64,000 nt of DNA from Mesotoga infera. Its GTDB lineage: Bacteria > Thermotogota > Thermotogae > Petrotogales > Kosmotogaceae. The notes below the pieces were generated by a model. That model saw only the letters and a list, made by a program, of their open reading frames with translations. It had not been told where the DNA came from and ran no database searches. Positions 52,911 through 61,652 of this stretch are shown one piece after another; position 1 is the stretch's first letter; each line of letters opens with the position of its first letter. Made by a program: the position numbers and the translations under genes. The DNA lies in NCBI RefSeq assembly GCF_900157305.1, contig NZ_LS974202.1, positions 496,001 through 560,000 on the forward strand, read 5' to 3'.

Positions 52911-54290
52911 TCAGACGCCAGCCAGATACTTCAGTATAGCTTTGGCAGATCTCTTTCCCGCACCCATGGCTTCGATAACGGTAGCGGCTCCGGTCACTAT
53001 GTCTCCCCCGGCGAAGACTTTCGGGAGGTTGGTTCTGCCTGTTTCCTCGTCCGCCTGTATAGATCCCCATTTGTTGAGCTGGACAGAGGAGAACCCTGCT
53101 TTGAGGACCGCGTTGGGTGTCTGACCGATTGCCTCGATCACCATATCCACTTCCATGGTGAATTCGGAATTCTCCAGCTGCACGGGGCGCCTTCTGCCGG
53201 ATGAATCGGGTTCTCCCAGCGTCATTTTGACACACTTCATTGCTACAACGTTGTTGTTTGCATCTCCCAAATACTCCACAGGAAGGGTCAGGCAGTGGAG
53301 CTTGATCCCCTCTTCCATGGCGTGATGGTACTCTTCAAGCCTGGCGGGCATCTCTTCCTCGCTGCGTCTATAAACAATATGGACTTCCTTGGCGCCGAGT
53401 CTCCTCGCCGTCCTTGCGGCGTCCATCGTTACGTTACCGGCACCTATCACCGCGACACGATCCTTTATCTTCACAGGAGTATCGTACTTTGGAAAGAGGT
53501 AGGCCTTCATCAGATTGACTCTAGTGAGAAATTCCGAGGCCGAAAATATGTTGTTCAAATTCGTTCCGGGGATTCCCATGAACCTCGGTGCCCCGGCCCC
53601 GATGCCTATGAAAACGGCGTCGTAATCATTCACGAGTTCTTCAAAAGGAACTGTTCGTCCTACAATCTCGTTGAATCTGAACTCCACACCCATTTCCTGT
53701 ACAAATTGCACTTCGTTTGAAACTATCTTCTTCGGAAGCCTGAACTCGGGAATTCCGTACACGAGAACGCCGCCTGCGGTATGAAAGGCTTCGAACACTG
53801 TTACGGAAACTCCTTCCTTTGCCAGATCGGCCGCGACGGTCAGTCCTGCCGGACCGGCTCCAATGACTGCTACTTTTTTATGAATCGATGGTTTGACAAC
53901 GCTTTCAATTGGTATTTCCAGGTCGGCGACAAATCTCTCCAACCTTCCGATGGCAACGGCATCGCCTCCGGGTACCCTTCCGAGAATACATCTTGCCTCG
54001 CACTGTTTCTCCTGTGGACAGACCCTTCCACAGACCGCCGGAAGATTGTTGTCGCCCTTGAGTATCATGGCGCTATCTTTGTACCTTTCTTCTCTGAGTG
54101 CCTTTATGAAACCAGGAATGTTTATTCCAACCGGACAGCCGCTTACGCAAGGTTGATTCTTGCACTGGAGGCATCTGGCAGCTTCTTTCAAAGCTTCTTC
54201 TTTGCTGTATCCCAGTGCCACTTCTTCGAAGCATCCGATTCTTTGGATAGGATCGAGCTCTCTCATCTTAGTCTTATTTTTTTCAGGCAT
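52911..54290 (-). CDS. nfnB: NfnB/SudA-type NADPH-binding subunit of the bifurcating transhydrogenase
   Basis: A 459-residue flavoprotein subunit of NADH-dependent reduced ferredoxin:NADP oxidoreductase. The N-terminal domain has two [4Fe-4S] sites (Cys40/43/48/52 and Cys87/91/97/101); FAD binds at VIGAGPAGLTVAADLA, NADPH at VIGAGNVTMDAARTARRLG, and VFAGGDIVTGAATVIEA closes the FAD site. With NfnA it couples ferredoxin and NADH to NADPH by flavin-based bifurcation. The ATG, after GGGTGGT, overlaps the nfnA stop by 8 bp. GltD-type glutamate synthase small subunit is the alternative name given to isolated homologues; the NfnA partner decides against it. Confidence 0.93.
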   Translation of the reverse strand: MPEKNKTKMRELDPIQRIGCFEEVALGYSKEEALKEAARCLQCKNQPCVSGCPVGINIPGFIKALREERYKDSAMILKGDNNLPAVCGRVCPQEKQCEARCILGRVPGGDAVAIGRLERFVADLEIPIESVVKPSIHKKVAVIGAGPAGLTVAADLAKEGVSVTVFEAFHTAGGVLVYGIPEFRLPKKIVSNEVQFVQEMGVEFRFNEIVGRTVPFEELVNDYDAVFIGIGAGAPRFMGIPGTNLNNIFSASEFLTRVNLMKAYLFPKYDTPVKIKDRVAVIGAGNVTMDAARTARRLGAKEVHIVYRRSEEEMPARLEEYHHAMEEGIKLHCLTLPVEYLGDANNNVVAMKCVKMTLGEPDSSGRRRPVQLENSEFTMEVDMVIEAIGQTPNAVLKAGFSSVQLNKWGSIQADEETGRTNLPKVFAGGDIVTGAATVIEAMGAGKRSAKAILKYLAGV

Positions 54291-55116
54291 TCTTACCACC
54301 CATTTCTTTCAAATAATCTTCCATTGCCCGTTTTTCTTCTTCTCTGTACTGGTATTGTCTTTTGATCAATTCATCCCATTTGACCTTTCTTCCATCGAAC
54401 TCAGGTCCGTGCACGCAGGTGAATTTGACCTCTTCCCCTACCTCTGCTCTACAGGCTCCGCACATACCCGTGCCATCAACCATTATCGGGTTTAGCGATA
54501 CCCAGCACAGAGTATTGTTTTCGGCCGCCATGAGTGATACGAATTTCATCATTACCATGGGTCCAATGGCCCAAATAACTTCGACTTTCTCTTTTTTCAA
54601 GACTTTCTGCAACGCGACTGTGACCGTTCCTTTGATTCCTTCCGAACCATCGTCGGTAGTGATGTACAGCTCATCCAGATGAGGAAGGAATTCATCTTTC
54701 ATGATCAGCAACTCTTTTTTCGCAGCTCCAAGGATACCAATCACTCTGTTACCGGCCTCTTTAAGCGCTTTGGCGATTGGAAAGAGAGGCGCTATTCCGA
54801 CGCCTCCACCGATTACACAAACAGTCCCGAAGCGATCAATCTCGCTCGGGTTACCAAGGGGTCCTACTATGTCGGCAATAGTCTCTCCGGGCTTGACGGC
54901 ACATAGCTTATACGTGCTTTTCCCGATGGTCTTTATGATAACTCTTAATCTCCCTTCGGCTGTCGAAACGATAGTTAAGGGTATTCTCTCACTGAACTCG
55001 TCTAGCCTTAAAATAAGGAACTGTCCTGGTTTTGCCCTTTTATGGATATTGGGATGTTCAAGCCAGATATCGAATGTATCTGGAGCAATAGCCTCTCTAG
55101 AGATAACTTTGTACAT
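54283..55116 (-). CDS. nfnA: NfnA/SudB-type FAD and [2Fe-2S] subunit of the bifurcating transhydrogenase
   Basis: A 277-residue ferredoxin-NADP reductase-like subunit. An FAD barrel (RIPLTIVS region) precedes the NADH domain (CVIGGGVGIAPLFPIAKAL). The [2Fe-2S] cluster ligands Asp214, Cys219, Cys222 and Cys234 have the same spacing as the Asp/Cys3 set of Thermotoga maritima NfnA (Asp219, Cys224, 227, 239). The ATG follows GAGGTGATGAG. First gene of the nfnAB pair; it balances NADH, NADPH and ferredoxin pools in a fermenting anaerobe. Confidence 0.94.
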   Translation of the reverse strand: MYKVISREAIAPDTFDIWLEHPNIHKRAKPGQFLILRLDEFSERIPLTIVSTAEGRLRVIIKTIGKSTYKLCAVKPGETIADIVGPLGNPSEIDRFGTVCVIGGGVGIAPLFPIAKALKEAGNRVIGILGAAKKELLIMKDEFLPHLDELYITTDDGSEGIKGTVTVALQKVLKKEKVEVIWAIGPMVMMKFVSLMAAENNTLCWVSLNPIMVDGTGMCGACRAEVGEEVKFTCVHGPEFDGRKVKWDELIKRQYQYREEEKRAMEDYLKEMGGKNA

Positions 55117-55335
55117 CTCATCACCTCAAAAGTATGATAACAGAATTATTCTTGAGATATTCTGAAGGATATATGAAAGTAAGTATCACAAATCAAATTG
55201 AGATAGTGTTTTATAGGAGGAAACAGCTTCGGCGCGACAACTTACAATAATCGATCTTAATCGCGTATAGTTAACTGTAGATCTAAGAGAACGGACCGGC
55301 GAATACTTGGGACTAACCAAAGATATGAGTTATTA

Positions 55336-55360
55336 TTTGTTTAGTCAATAACCAAACAAA
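55336..55360. promoter_or_regulatory. Candidate ROK-regulator operator
   Basis: TTTGTTT (55336-55342) and AAACAAA (55354-55360) form a perfect inverted repeat with 11 bp between, 17 bp before the ROK gene start. AT-rich sites of this kind are used by NagC/XylR-type proteins. Confidence 0.5.
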
Positions 55361-55377
55361 CAATTGGTGGTGGTGAG

Positions 55378-56601
55378 TTGGCCAATCTGAATGAAGTAAA
55401 AGCCACGAACAAACACTTCGTTCTGGATCTTGTTAGAAGGAAAGGGGCGATTTCGAGAGCGGATCTTTCGAGACTTTCGGGACTCACCCGGGCAACCGTG
55501 TCGGCTCTTACCGGAGAGCTGATCGAGGAGAAATTTCTTAAGGAGCTAATGGTGGGCGACTCGAAAAAAGGCAGGGGTGGTCGAAAACCAGTCCTACTGA
55601 GTCTGGATGGGGAAAGCAAACTCTTTGCGGGGATCGATCTTCACTGGGACTATTTTCAGATAGCAGTGTCTAACATACTGGGCGAGATCGTCACAGAGGA
55701 TGTATATCGTTTCGACAGAAGACTCTCTCCAGAAGAGTATTTCGGCGTGTTGAGCGAAAGAGCAAACAGAGTCTTTCACAAAGATGACTTTTCCGGGAGG
55801 ATATCGGCGATAGGCGTAAGTCTTTACGGTGTCGTAGATACGAAAAATGGAGTGCTGAAATTTCCAAGTCATATGCATTGGCCGCAAATTGAACTGGAGC
55901 GGTACATAGTAGGTTTTCCGGCGCCGGTCTTCTGGGAAAGCCGTTCGGCAGCCTCCCTGATCGCGGAGACATGGTTTCACGAGGAGTTATATCCCAGGGA
56001 TGGTCTGATAGTATTCGTGAATGTTATAGAAGGTATCGGCGGCGCGGTGATGCTCAACGGAGAGATTCTGAAAAACGACGGCATAAGCACCGGAGAGATC
56101 GGTCATACCACCGTTGATATTAACGGCAATACATGTACCTGCGGTAGAAGAGGCTGTCTTGAGGCTTACGTATCCGACAAGAAGCTTGTGGAGAGCTATG
56201 TAGATCAGCTGGACAAACTCAGTCTTCCAACCAAAAGTATAAGGGATATGGCCATAAAGATAGCGCAGATGGCCTCTCGTGGAGAAGAACCGGCCATTAA
56301 GGCCGTACAGCAAATGGCGAGAAATCTGAGTGTCGGGATCGGGAACGTTATAAATTTTCTTAGCCCGAATTACGTGGTTATCGGAGGCTTCATAACCGAG
56401 GCCTGGTCAGTAGTAGAGCCAATAATACGCGAAGAGGTCACCAAGCAAGCCCTGCCGGGACTCTTCATTTCGACGGAGGTTGTGAAGAATCATTATGGCT
56501 CCCGCTCGGGCCTTATCGGGGCGCTGGCCGTCGCCATAAGGGAAAAGATGAGGCAGGTCGGTTCAATCGACTCCAATTCGCTGGAACACCGTGGCGTTTG
56601 A
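55378..56601 (+). CDS. ROK-family transcriptional regulator (NagC/XylR type)
   Basis: A 407-residue regulator. An N-terminal winged HTH (KGAISRADLSRLSGLTRATVSAL) precedes a ROK sugar-kinase-like domain with GIDLHWDYFQIAV, the ROK signature around GEIGHTTVD and the zinc site NTCTCGRRGCLEAY. The TTG start follows GGTGGTGAG. The ATP-site acids are partly changed (GIDLHWD in place of DxGxT), so it is a sensor rather than a kinase. It heads the plus-strand run of metallophosphoesterase, ABC importer and HAD genes and should control them through the inverted repeat upstream. Confidence 0.92.
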   Translation: MANLNEVKATNKHFVLDLVRRKGAISRADLSRLSGLTRATVSALTGELIEEKFLKELMVGDSKKGRGGRKPVLLSLDGESKLFAGIDLHWDYFQIAVSNILGEIVTEDVYRFDRRLSPEEYFGVLSERANRVFHKDDFSGRISAIGVSLYGVVDTKNGVLKFPSHMHWPQIELERYIVGFPAPVFWESRSAASLIAETWFHEELYPRDGLIVFVNVIEGIGGAVMLNGEILKNDGISTGEIGHTTVDINGNTCTCGRRGCLEAYVSDKKLVESYVDQLDKLSLPTKSIRDMAIKIAQMASRGEEPAIKAVQQMARNLSVGIGNVINFLSPNYVVIGGFITEAWSVVEPIIREEVTKQALPGLFISTEVVKNHYGSRSGLIGALAVAIREKMRQVGSIDSNSLEHRGV

Positions 56602-56650
56602 AAGATCTATCGAAAGTATGCTTGGAGTTATATAAAGGAGGAGACCATAA

Positions 56651-57496
56651 ATGGCATCGCTTTCCATTTCAGATCGGCAACAGTTGAGTTTTACTCTTGT
56701 AGGTGACGTGCACATGGGTCCAAGCAATTCTACGAGACCGGGCGAAGAGACACCCGGCCTGATGAAGCGGTTCGTGGAAGAGATAAATGGCACACCTGAC
56801 ATGGATTTTCTGGTCGAACTCGGCGACAGAGTGAACAACCTAAACTACGAAAAAGACCGTGAAAACGCGCTGAAATTCGCCCGCATAATGAATTCTCTAT
56901 CGGTACCTTATTATCCGATCCTGGGAAATCATGACATACACTACCTCACAAAGGAAGAGAACAGGGAAATCTACGGACAGCCGGTAGAAAATAGAGTTGC
57001 TTTCGTGAAGGGTTACAAGCTGATATTTCTGGATACGGAAGAGCCGGTTATAGAAGATGTGGGCGGAAGTGTCTCAAATGAACAGCTCAAGTGGCTTGAA
57101 CGTGAATTGACTTTTGATGATCTACCAAAAATAATCTTTGCACACCATCCCGCCGACGACCAGGAGATAAGAGACAACCCTCACTTCGTTCAGTTTCCAC
57201 AACTGGCATTTGTGGAGAACAGAGAAAAAATAAGGGAGACTGTTGGCAGAGGGAGAAAGGTCCTGGCTTATATCAACGGACATGTACACTGGTTCGGCCT
57301 TTACGAGTGCAATCGAATACCGTATATCTCAGTACCATCTTTTACAGAGGCGTGGCCGGAGAAGAGCGGTGCACCAGGAATGTATGCGCAGGTTTTGATT
57401 TCAGAAAACGCTCGCCTGGAACTGACCATAAGAAGCTTGAATCCTCGAAGGATCCTGGGGAAGTTCTACTGGAACAGCACTTGTAGTTCTTTATAG
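56651..57496 (+). CDS. Metallophosphoesterase (calcineurin-like)
   Basis: A 281-residue cytoplasmic phosphoesterase with the five metal-binding motifs in order: LVGDVHMG, ELGDRVNNLNYE, LGNHDIHYL, IFAHHPADD and YINGHVHWFG. It probably removes phosphate from a nucleotide or sugar-phosphate diester. AAAGGAGGAG precedes the ATG; 49 nt after the ROK gene and 29 nt before the binding-protein gene. In this operon it may act on a phosphodiester-containing substrate such as a glycerophospho-sugar. Confidence 0.9.
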   Translation: MASLSISDRQQLSFTLVGDVHMGPSNSTRPGEETPGLMKRFVEEINGTPDMDFLVELGDRVNNLNYEKDRENALKFARIMNSLSVPYYPILGNHDIHYLTKEENREIYGQPVENRVAFVKGYKLIFLDTEEPVIEDVGGSVSNEQLKWLERELTFDDLPKIIFAHHPADDQEIRDNPHFVQFPQLAFVENREKIRETVGRGRKVLAYINGHVHWFGLYECNRIPYISVPSFTEAWPEKSGAPGMYAQVLISENARLELTIRSLNPRRILGKFYWNSTCSSL

Positions 57497-57525
57497 GAAT
57501 CACCAGAAAAAAGGAGGGGAAATGC

Positions 57526-58794
57526 ATGCGAAAGTACTTTGTGATTGCTCTATTTGTATTGGCCGTATTTGCAACATCGCTAATTGCAGCCGATCCGATA
57601 ATTCTTAGATTCTACTTCCCGGTGGGTGTCGCCGGTCCGCTGGCCAGGTATATGGGAGAGCTGGCCGACAAGTTCAACAGCACCCACCCGGATATCATCG
57701 TCGAACCGATATACTCCGGTGGTTATCCGGAAACTCTTCAGAGAGCCCTGACGGCGTCGAAGGCCGGTAACCCGCCGGATGTAGCTCTTCTCACCGCTGC
57801 CGATATATGGACCGCGGCCGACGAAAAGATCATCATCTCTCTCGAATCGTTTGTCGAAAGTGAAGGAGGAGAGGCCTTTCTAGAACCCTACTTTCAGGCC
57901 TTCCTGGAGGACTGCGACGTAGCCGGAGAACTTTACGCGATACCGTTCCAGAAAAGCACACCTATCTTCTACTACAACAAGGATATGTTCAGGGAAGCCG
58001 GTCTAGACCCCGACAGGCCACCTTCGACATGGACTGAACTGAAGGAGTACGCGACAAAACTCGTGAAAAAGGAGGGTGGGAACACTGTGCGTTGGGGAGT
58101 GGAAATCCCGATAGACCAGTGGTTGCTCTCGGCCTTCATAATGCAAAACGGAGGACTTGTGAACAATCAGGCTGGAACGGAGACCTATCTCAACAGTCCT
58201 GAAGCGATCGGCGCTCTCGAGTTCATGAGATCTCTGGTGGCTGAAGGTCTAATGCCTGCCAGAAGACTCTTCGGAGACTCCTCGGCCGATTTTGTCGCCG
58301 GTACGACGGCCATGATGTACAACTCGACCGGTAGCCTGACTTTCGTCCGGGACAGTGCGACCTTCGATTGGGGTGTGGCGTATCTTCCCGAGAACGTCAG
58401 AAGGGCCGTTCCAACGGGAGGCGGGCAGCTGGTAATAATGGCCGGGATACCTGTGGAACGCCAGAAGGCGGCGTGGGAATTCATTAAATGGATGACGCTC
58501 CCCGAACAGGCGGCAACCTGGAGCATGAAGACGGGGTACGTGGCCGTGAGAAAGGATGCTTTCGACGTTCCAGAAATGAAAGCGTACGTCGAAGGATTTC
58601 CCTTCGCGATAGTCGCGAGAGAACAGCTCCAGTTCGTTCTGGTCGGTGAGCCGCCGGCAACTCATGCGGCAAGGCAGATAGCGCGTTTCATGACGGACGC
58701 ACTGGAAGGGGCGATCGCCGGCATGATAAGCGCGAAGGATGCGCTGAACATGGCCCAGGCCGAAGCCGAGAGAGTTCTGAGACCTTACAAATAA
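57526..58794 (+). CDS. Extracellular sugar-binding protein of ABC transporter (family 1)
   Basis: A 422-residue binding protein with signal peptide (MRKYFVIALFVLAVFATSLI) and family-1 features: ILRFYFPVGVAGPLARYMGE, GNPPDVALLTAADI, FYYNKDMFREAGLDPDRPP. It differs from the other two in lacking the DTNGDG loop (it has KEGGNTVRWGVE). The ligand may be glycerol-3-phosphate-like or a disaccharide. AAGGAGGGG precedes the ATG. A hairpin separates it from the permeases. Confidence 0.93.
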   Translation: MRKYFVIALFVLAVFATSLIAADPIILRFYFPVGVAGPLARYMGELADKFNSTHPDIIVEPIYSGGYPETLQRALTASKAGNPPDVALLTAADIWTAADEKIIISLESFVESEGGEAFLEPYFQAFLEDCDVAGELYAIPFQKSTPIFYYNKDMFREAGLDPDRPPSTWTELKEYATKLVKKEGGNTVRWGVEIPIDQWLLSAFIMQNGGLVNNQAGTETYLNSPEAIGALEFMRSLVAEGLMPARRLFGDSSADFVAGTTAMMYNSTGSLTFVRDSATFDWGVAYLPENVRRAVPTGGGQLVIMAGIPVERQKAAWEFIKWMTLPEQAATWSMKTGYVAVRKDAFDVPEMKAYVEGFPFAIVAREQLQFVLVGEPPATHAARQIARFMTDALEGAIAGMISAKDALNMAQAEAERVLRPYK

Positions 58795-58803
58795 GAAATG
58801 TGG

Positions 58804-58840
58804 AAGGAGGAGCAGTTTTTACGCTCCTCCTTTCCTTTTT
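58804..58840 (+). terminator. Hairpin/attenuator between binding protein and permease genes
   Basis: AAGGAGGAGC (58804-58813), 9-nt loop, GCTCCTCCTT (58823-58832), then TCCTTTTT. It stands in the same place as the hairpin at 7187-7214 in the lacI operon, but here a T-run follows, so partial termination is likely. Confidence 0.7.
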
Positions 58841-58858
58841 AGAATCGGGGGTGAGAGA

Positions 58859-59746
58859 ATGAGATTGTCCCGCAAGTGGAGAACTTATTTGCTCGGTTAT
58901 TTGCTTATTCTTCCAAGCTTCGTATTTCTGATAATATTCACTTACTATCCGGTTGTTCGTTCCGTATGGTTGAGCCTCTTTCAAAAAATGGCTGGAGGAG
59001 TCACGAAGTTTGTCGGACTTGCCAACTACGAATACATGTTTGGAAGCCGTCTCTTCAAGCAGGTAATGCAAAACAATCTCGTTTACTCACTCGGAAGCGT
59101 CATACCGGCAATACTTCTCGGGCTGGTTTTCGCGATACTCCTGAACAAACGTCTGAAGCTTCGAGGGGCTTTCCGGTTTTCTATCTTCTACCCCACTATG
59201 ATTCCAATAGCGGCCGCCTCGATGGTGTGGATCTTTCTTTTCAGCCAGTCCTATGGATTGCTGAACAAAGTTCTGAACCTTCTTGGTCTTTCGTCGAACA
59301 TCGACTGGTTGAATACCACCCCTTACGCGATGCTCTCGATCATCCTTGTTTCTATTTGGAAATTCGCCGGCTATTATATGTTGCTCTTTCTATCTGGGCT
59401 TCAGTCAATCGATGAAAGTCTGTATGAAGCGGCGGTGCTTGAAGGAGCCAACGCCTGGCAGAAGTTGAGAAAGATTACCCTGCCGCTGCTCTCTCCGACT
59501 ACTTTTTTCGTAACTTTGATGGCGATCATAAACTCGTTTCAATCCGTAGATCAGGTATATGTCATGACCAGAGGAGGACCTTACAACACCACCAACGTCT
59601 TGCTCTATTATATCTATCAAAATGGATTTGTTTATTGGGACACTGGATTAGCCAGCAGCGCGTCTGTGGTTCTCTTCTCGATTCTGCTGGGCTTCACCTT
59701 CATTTACTACTTCGGACTGCAACACTTCGTCCACTACGAGAGGTGA
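58859..59746 (+). CDS. Carbohydrate ABC transporter permease (MalF/UgpA type)
   Basis: A 295-residue, six-segment permease. The EAA loop reads YEAAVLEGANAWQKLRKITLP. GGGGGTGAGAGA precedes the ATG. It forms the channel with the MalG-type partner starting 4 nt after its stop. The upstream hairpin should keep its expression below that of the binding protein. Confidence 0.93.
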   Translation: MRLSRKWRTYLLGYLLILPSFVFLIIFTYYPVVRSVWLSLFQKMAGGVTKFVGLANYEYMFGSRLFKQVMQNNLVYSLGSVIPAILLGLVFAILLNKRLKLRGAFRFSIFYPTMIPIAAASMVWIFLFSQSYGLLNKVLNLLGLSSNIDWLNTTPYAMLSIILVSIWKFAGYYMLLFLSGLQSIDESLYEAAVLEGANAWQKLRKITLPLLSPTTFFVTLMAIINSFQSVDQVYVMTRGGPYNTTNVLLYYIYQNGFVYWDTGLASSASVVLFSILLGFTFIYYFGLQHFVHYER

Positions 59747-59750
59747 TCGT

Positions 59751-60584
59751 ATGAAGTGGGGGAATCTGGTATCGAAAGCAACAGTCTATTTCGTACTGGT
59801 GATCTTTTCGCTCATGATTCTAATGCCTCTAATATGGTTGACGACTACCGCTTTCAAAACGAAAACCGAGATCTTCTCCAACCCGTTCAACTTTTTGCCG
59901 GGCAGTCTCAATTTCGACAATTTCACAAACGCCTGGTCATACGCGCCGTTTGCGAGTTACTATCTGAACACCATAATAACCTCTTTCGGACTGTTGGCCA
60001 TACAGCTCGTTACGATAACGATGGCGGCCTACGCCTTCGCGAGGCTCCAGTTTCCCGGGCGGGATTTCTTTTTCATACTCTTCCTCACTCAACTTATGAT
60101 CACCCCGCAGAGCACGATTCTTCCAAACTACCTGACCATAAGCCAGATGGGATTGATCGATACAAGGCTGGGGGTCATGCTCCCATATTTCGCCTCGGCC
60201 ATGGGCACCTTTTTGATGAGGCAGGCTTTCAAAAGCGTTCCGGAATCTCTGGAGGATGCCGGCAAACTCGATGGCTGCAACACCTTTCAGTTGATCTGGC
60301 ACGTCTTTCTGCCGATCGTCCGGCCTTCGCTGATCGCCTTTTCGATAATCAGCGTCACCTATCACTGGAATGAATTTCTCTGGCCTCTTCTGGTTACCGA
60401 AACGTCCAGATCGAGAACCCTGACGGTCGGACTGACGATCTTCGCCCAGCAGGCAGAGGGGGGTGCCGAATGGAGTTTACTCATGGCGGCGACCTTGATA
60501 GTCATAGGGCCCCTTTTGATCGCGTTCACGATATTTCAAAAGCTTTTCGTTCAGAGCTTCGCAAATTCCGGGATGAAAGGATGA
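59751..60584 (+). CDS. Carbohydrate ABC transporter permease (MalG/UgpE type)
   Basis: A 277-residue, six-segment permease with EAA loop LEDAGKLDGCNTFQLIWHVFLP (the second Ala replaced by Gly, as in some UgpE). GAGGTGAT, overlapping the previous stop, serves its ATG. It is followed by the HAD gene with a near-overlapping start. The ATPase must come from elsewhere. Confidence 0.93.
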   Translation: MKWGNLVSKATVYFVLVIFSLMILMPLIWLTTTAFKTKTEIFSNPFNFLPGSLNFDNFTNAWSYAPFASYYLNTIITSFGLLAIQLVTITMAAYAFARLQFPGRDFFFILFLTQLMITPQSTILPNYLTISQMGLIDTRLGVMLPYFASAMGTFLMRQAFKSVPESLEDAGKLDGCNTFQLIWHVFLPIVRPSLIAFSIISVTYHWNEFLWPLLVTETSRSRTLTVGLTIFAQQAEGGAEWSLLMAATLIVIGPLLIAFTIFQKLFVQSFANSGMKG

Positions 60585-60589
60585 TTTCC

Positions 60590-61426
60590 ATGAAAGAACC
60601 GCGAAATTGGGAGCTAAAAGACGTGCGGGCCGTTTTCAGCGATATAGACGGCACGCTCCTGGACAGCGAAGAAAGATTGACAAGCGAGAATCTGAATATG
60701 ATCCAGGAGATCGTGCACCGCGGTATTCTAATGGTTTTTGCCAGCGGTAGATCTACCAGATCGATCAGAAAGCTCTTCAGCGGACTGGACGAACGTAATT
60801 TCAACGCCATTGCCTTCAACGGTTCTGAGGTAACCCTGAGAGGAGAGGTTATTTCCAGAACTACGCTAGACTCGGCCACGGCTTCGCAAATAGTCAGGGT
60901 TGTGAGCGAGATCAATATCCATATTCACGCTTATGTTGATGGCGAGCTGGTCTTTTCGGAACTGACTCCCGCGGCGGAAAGGTATGCACTCCATACAGGC
61001 TTAGAGCCGGTAATCGTCGGAGATCTTGCCGGATATCTCCAGGAGAATCCGCCGATCAAGCTGGTCGTGCTTTCAGAATCCGACAATCTTTCTGCTTTGA
61101 AGGAAAAACTCACCGGACAGTTTTCCGGAGTCAGCTTCACCAGATCCGGAGGAATATACCTGGATATCACGCGTTCGAACGTTGACAAAGGCCGTGGATT
61201 GATTGAAATATGCAAGAGAGAAGGCATAGCACCCGAAAACACCGTAGCCTTTGGAGATAGTGACAACGATATAGAAATGCTCAAAGCGGCCGGGCTCTCC
61301 GTGGCCATGTCTAACGCTTCCCAAGAAGTGCGGAGAATCGCGACTGTAATAACTGATTCTAACGATGAAAATGGATTTTCGAAAATAATGACAAAGTTGC
61401 TGCAAAATCTGACCCCATTGCTCTAG
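60590..61426 (+). CDS. Cof-type HAD-IIB sugar phosphatase
   Basis: A 278-residue cytoplasmic phosphatase. Motif I is FSDIDGTLLDS (nucleophile and acid Asp), motif II FASGRS, motif III DKGRGL Lys, motif IV FGDSDNDIEML. The IIB cap lies between motifs II and III (about 85-200). It dephosphorylates sugar phosphates, which fits the importer operon it ends. ATG 60590, 9 nt after AAAGG, is preferred over ATG 60581, which overlaps the permease stop but would sit directly on the ribosome site; both are in frame. Confidence 0.92.
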   Translation: MKEPRNWELKDVRAVFSDIDGTLLDSEERLTSENLNMIQEIVHRGILMVFASGRSTRSIRKLFSGLDERNFNAIAFNGSEVTLRGEVISRTTLDSATASQIVRVVSEINIHIHAYVDGELVFSELTPAAERYALHTGLEPVIVGDLAGYLQENPPIKLVVLSESDNLSALKEKLTGQFSGVSFTRSGGIYLDITRSNVDKGRGLIEICKREGIAPENTVAFGDSDNDIEMLKAAGLSVAMSNASQEVRRIATVITDSNDENGFSKIMTKLLQNLTPLL

Positions 61427-61652
61427 GCTTTTGTGCATTCTGCAATACTTTCTACAGAGGTTTTTTAATCAAAGAGGTGTCTTTTACCCCATCACACACT
61501 TGATAACCCCGATATTCTCAAAGAAATACCTCAATAGACCCCCATACTGATTCGTCAGTCTTTTTTTCGTTTTCCCTTATTCAGTTCTTTTTGAACTTCT
61601 TGCTGTCAAGTTTATACGGAGTAGTTGATCTGAGTTCTAGATTTGCAACATG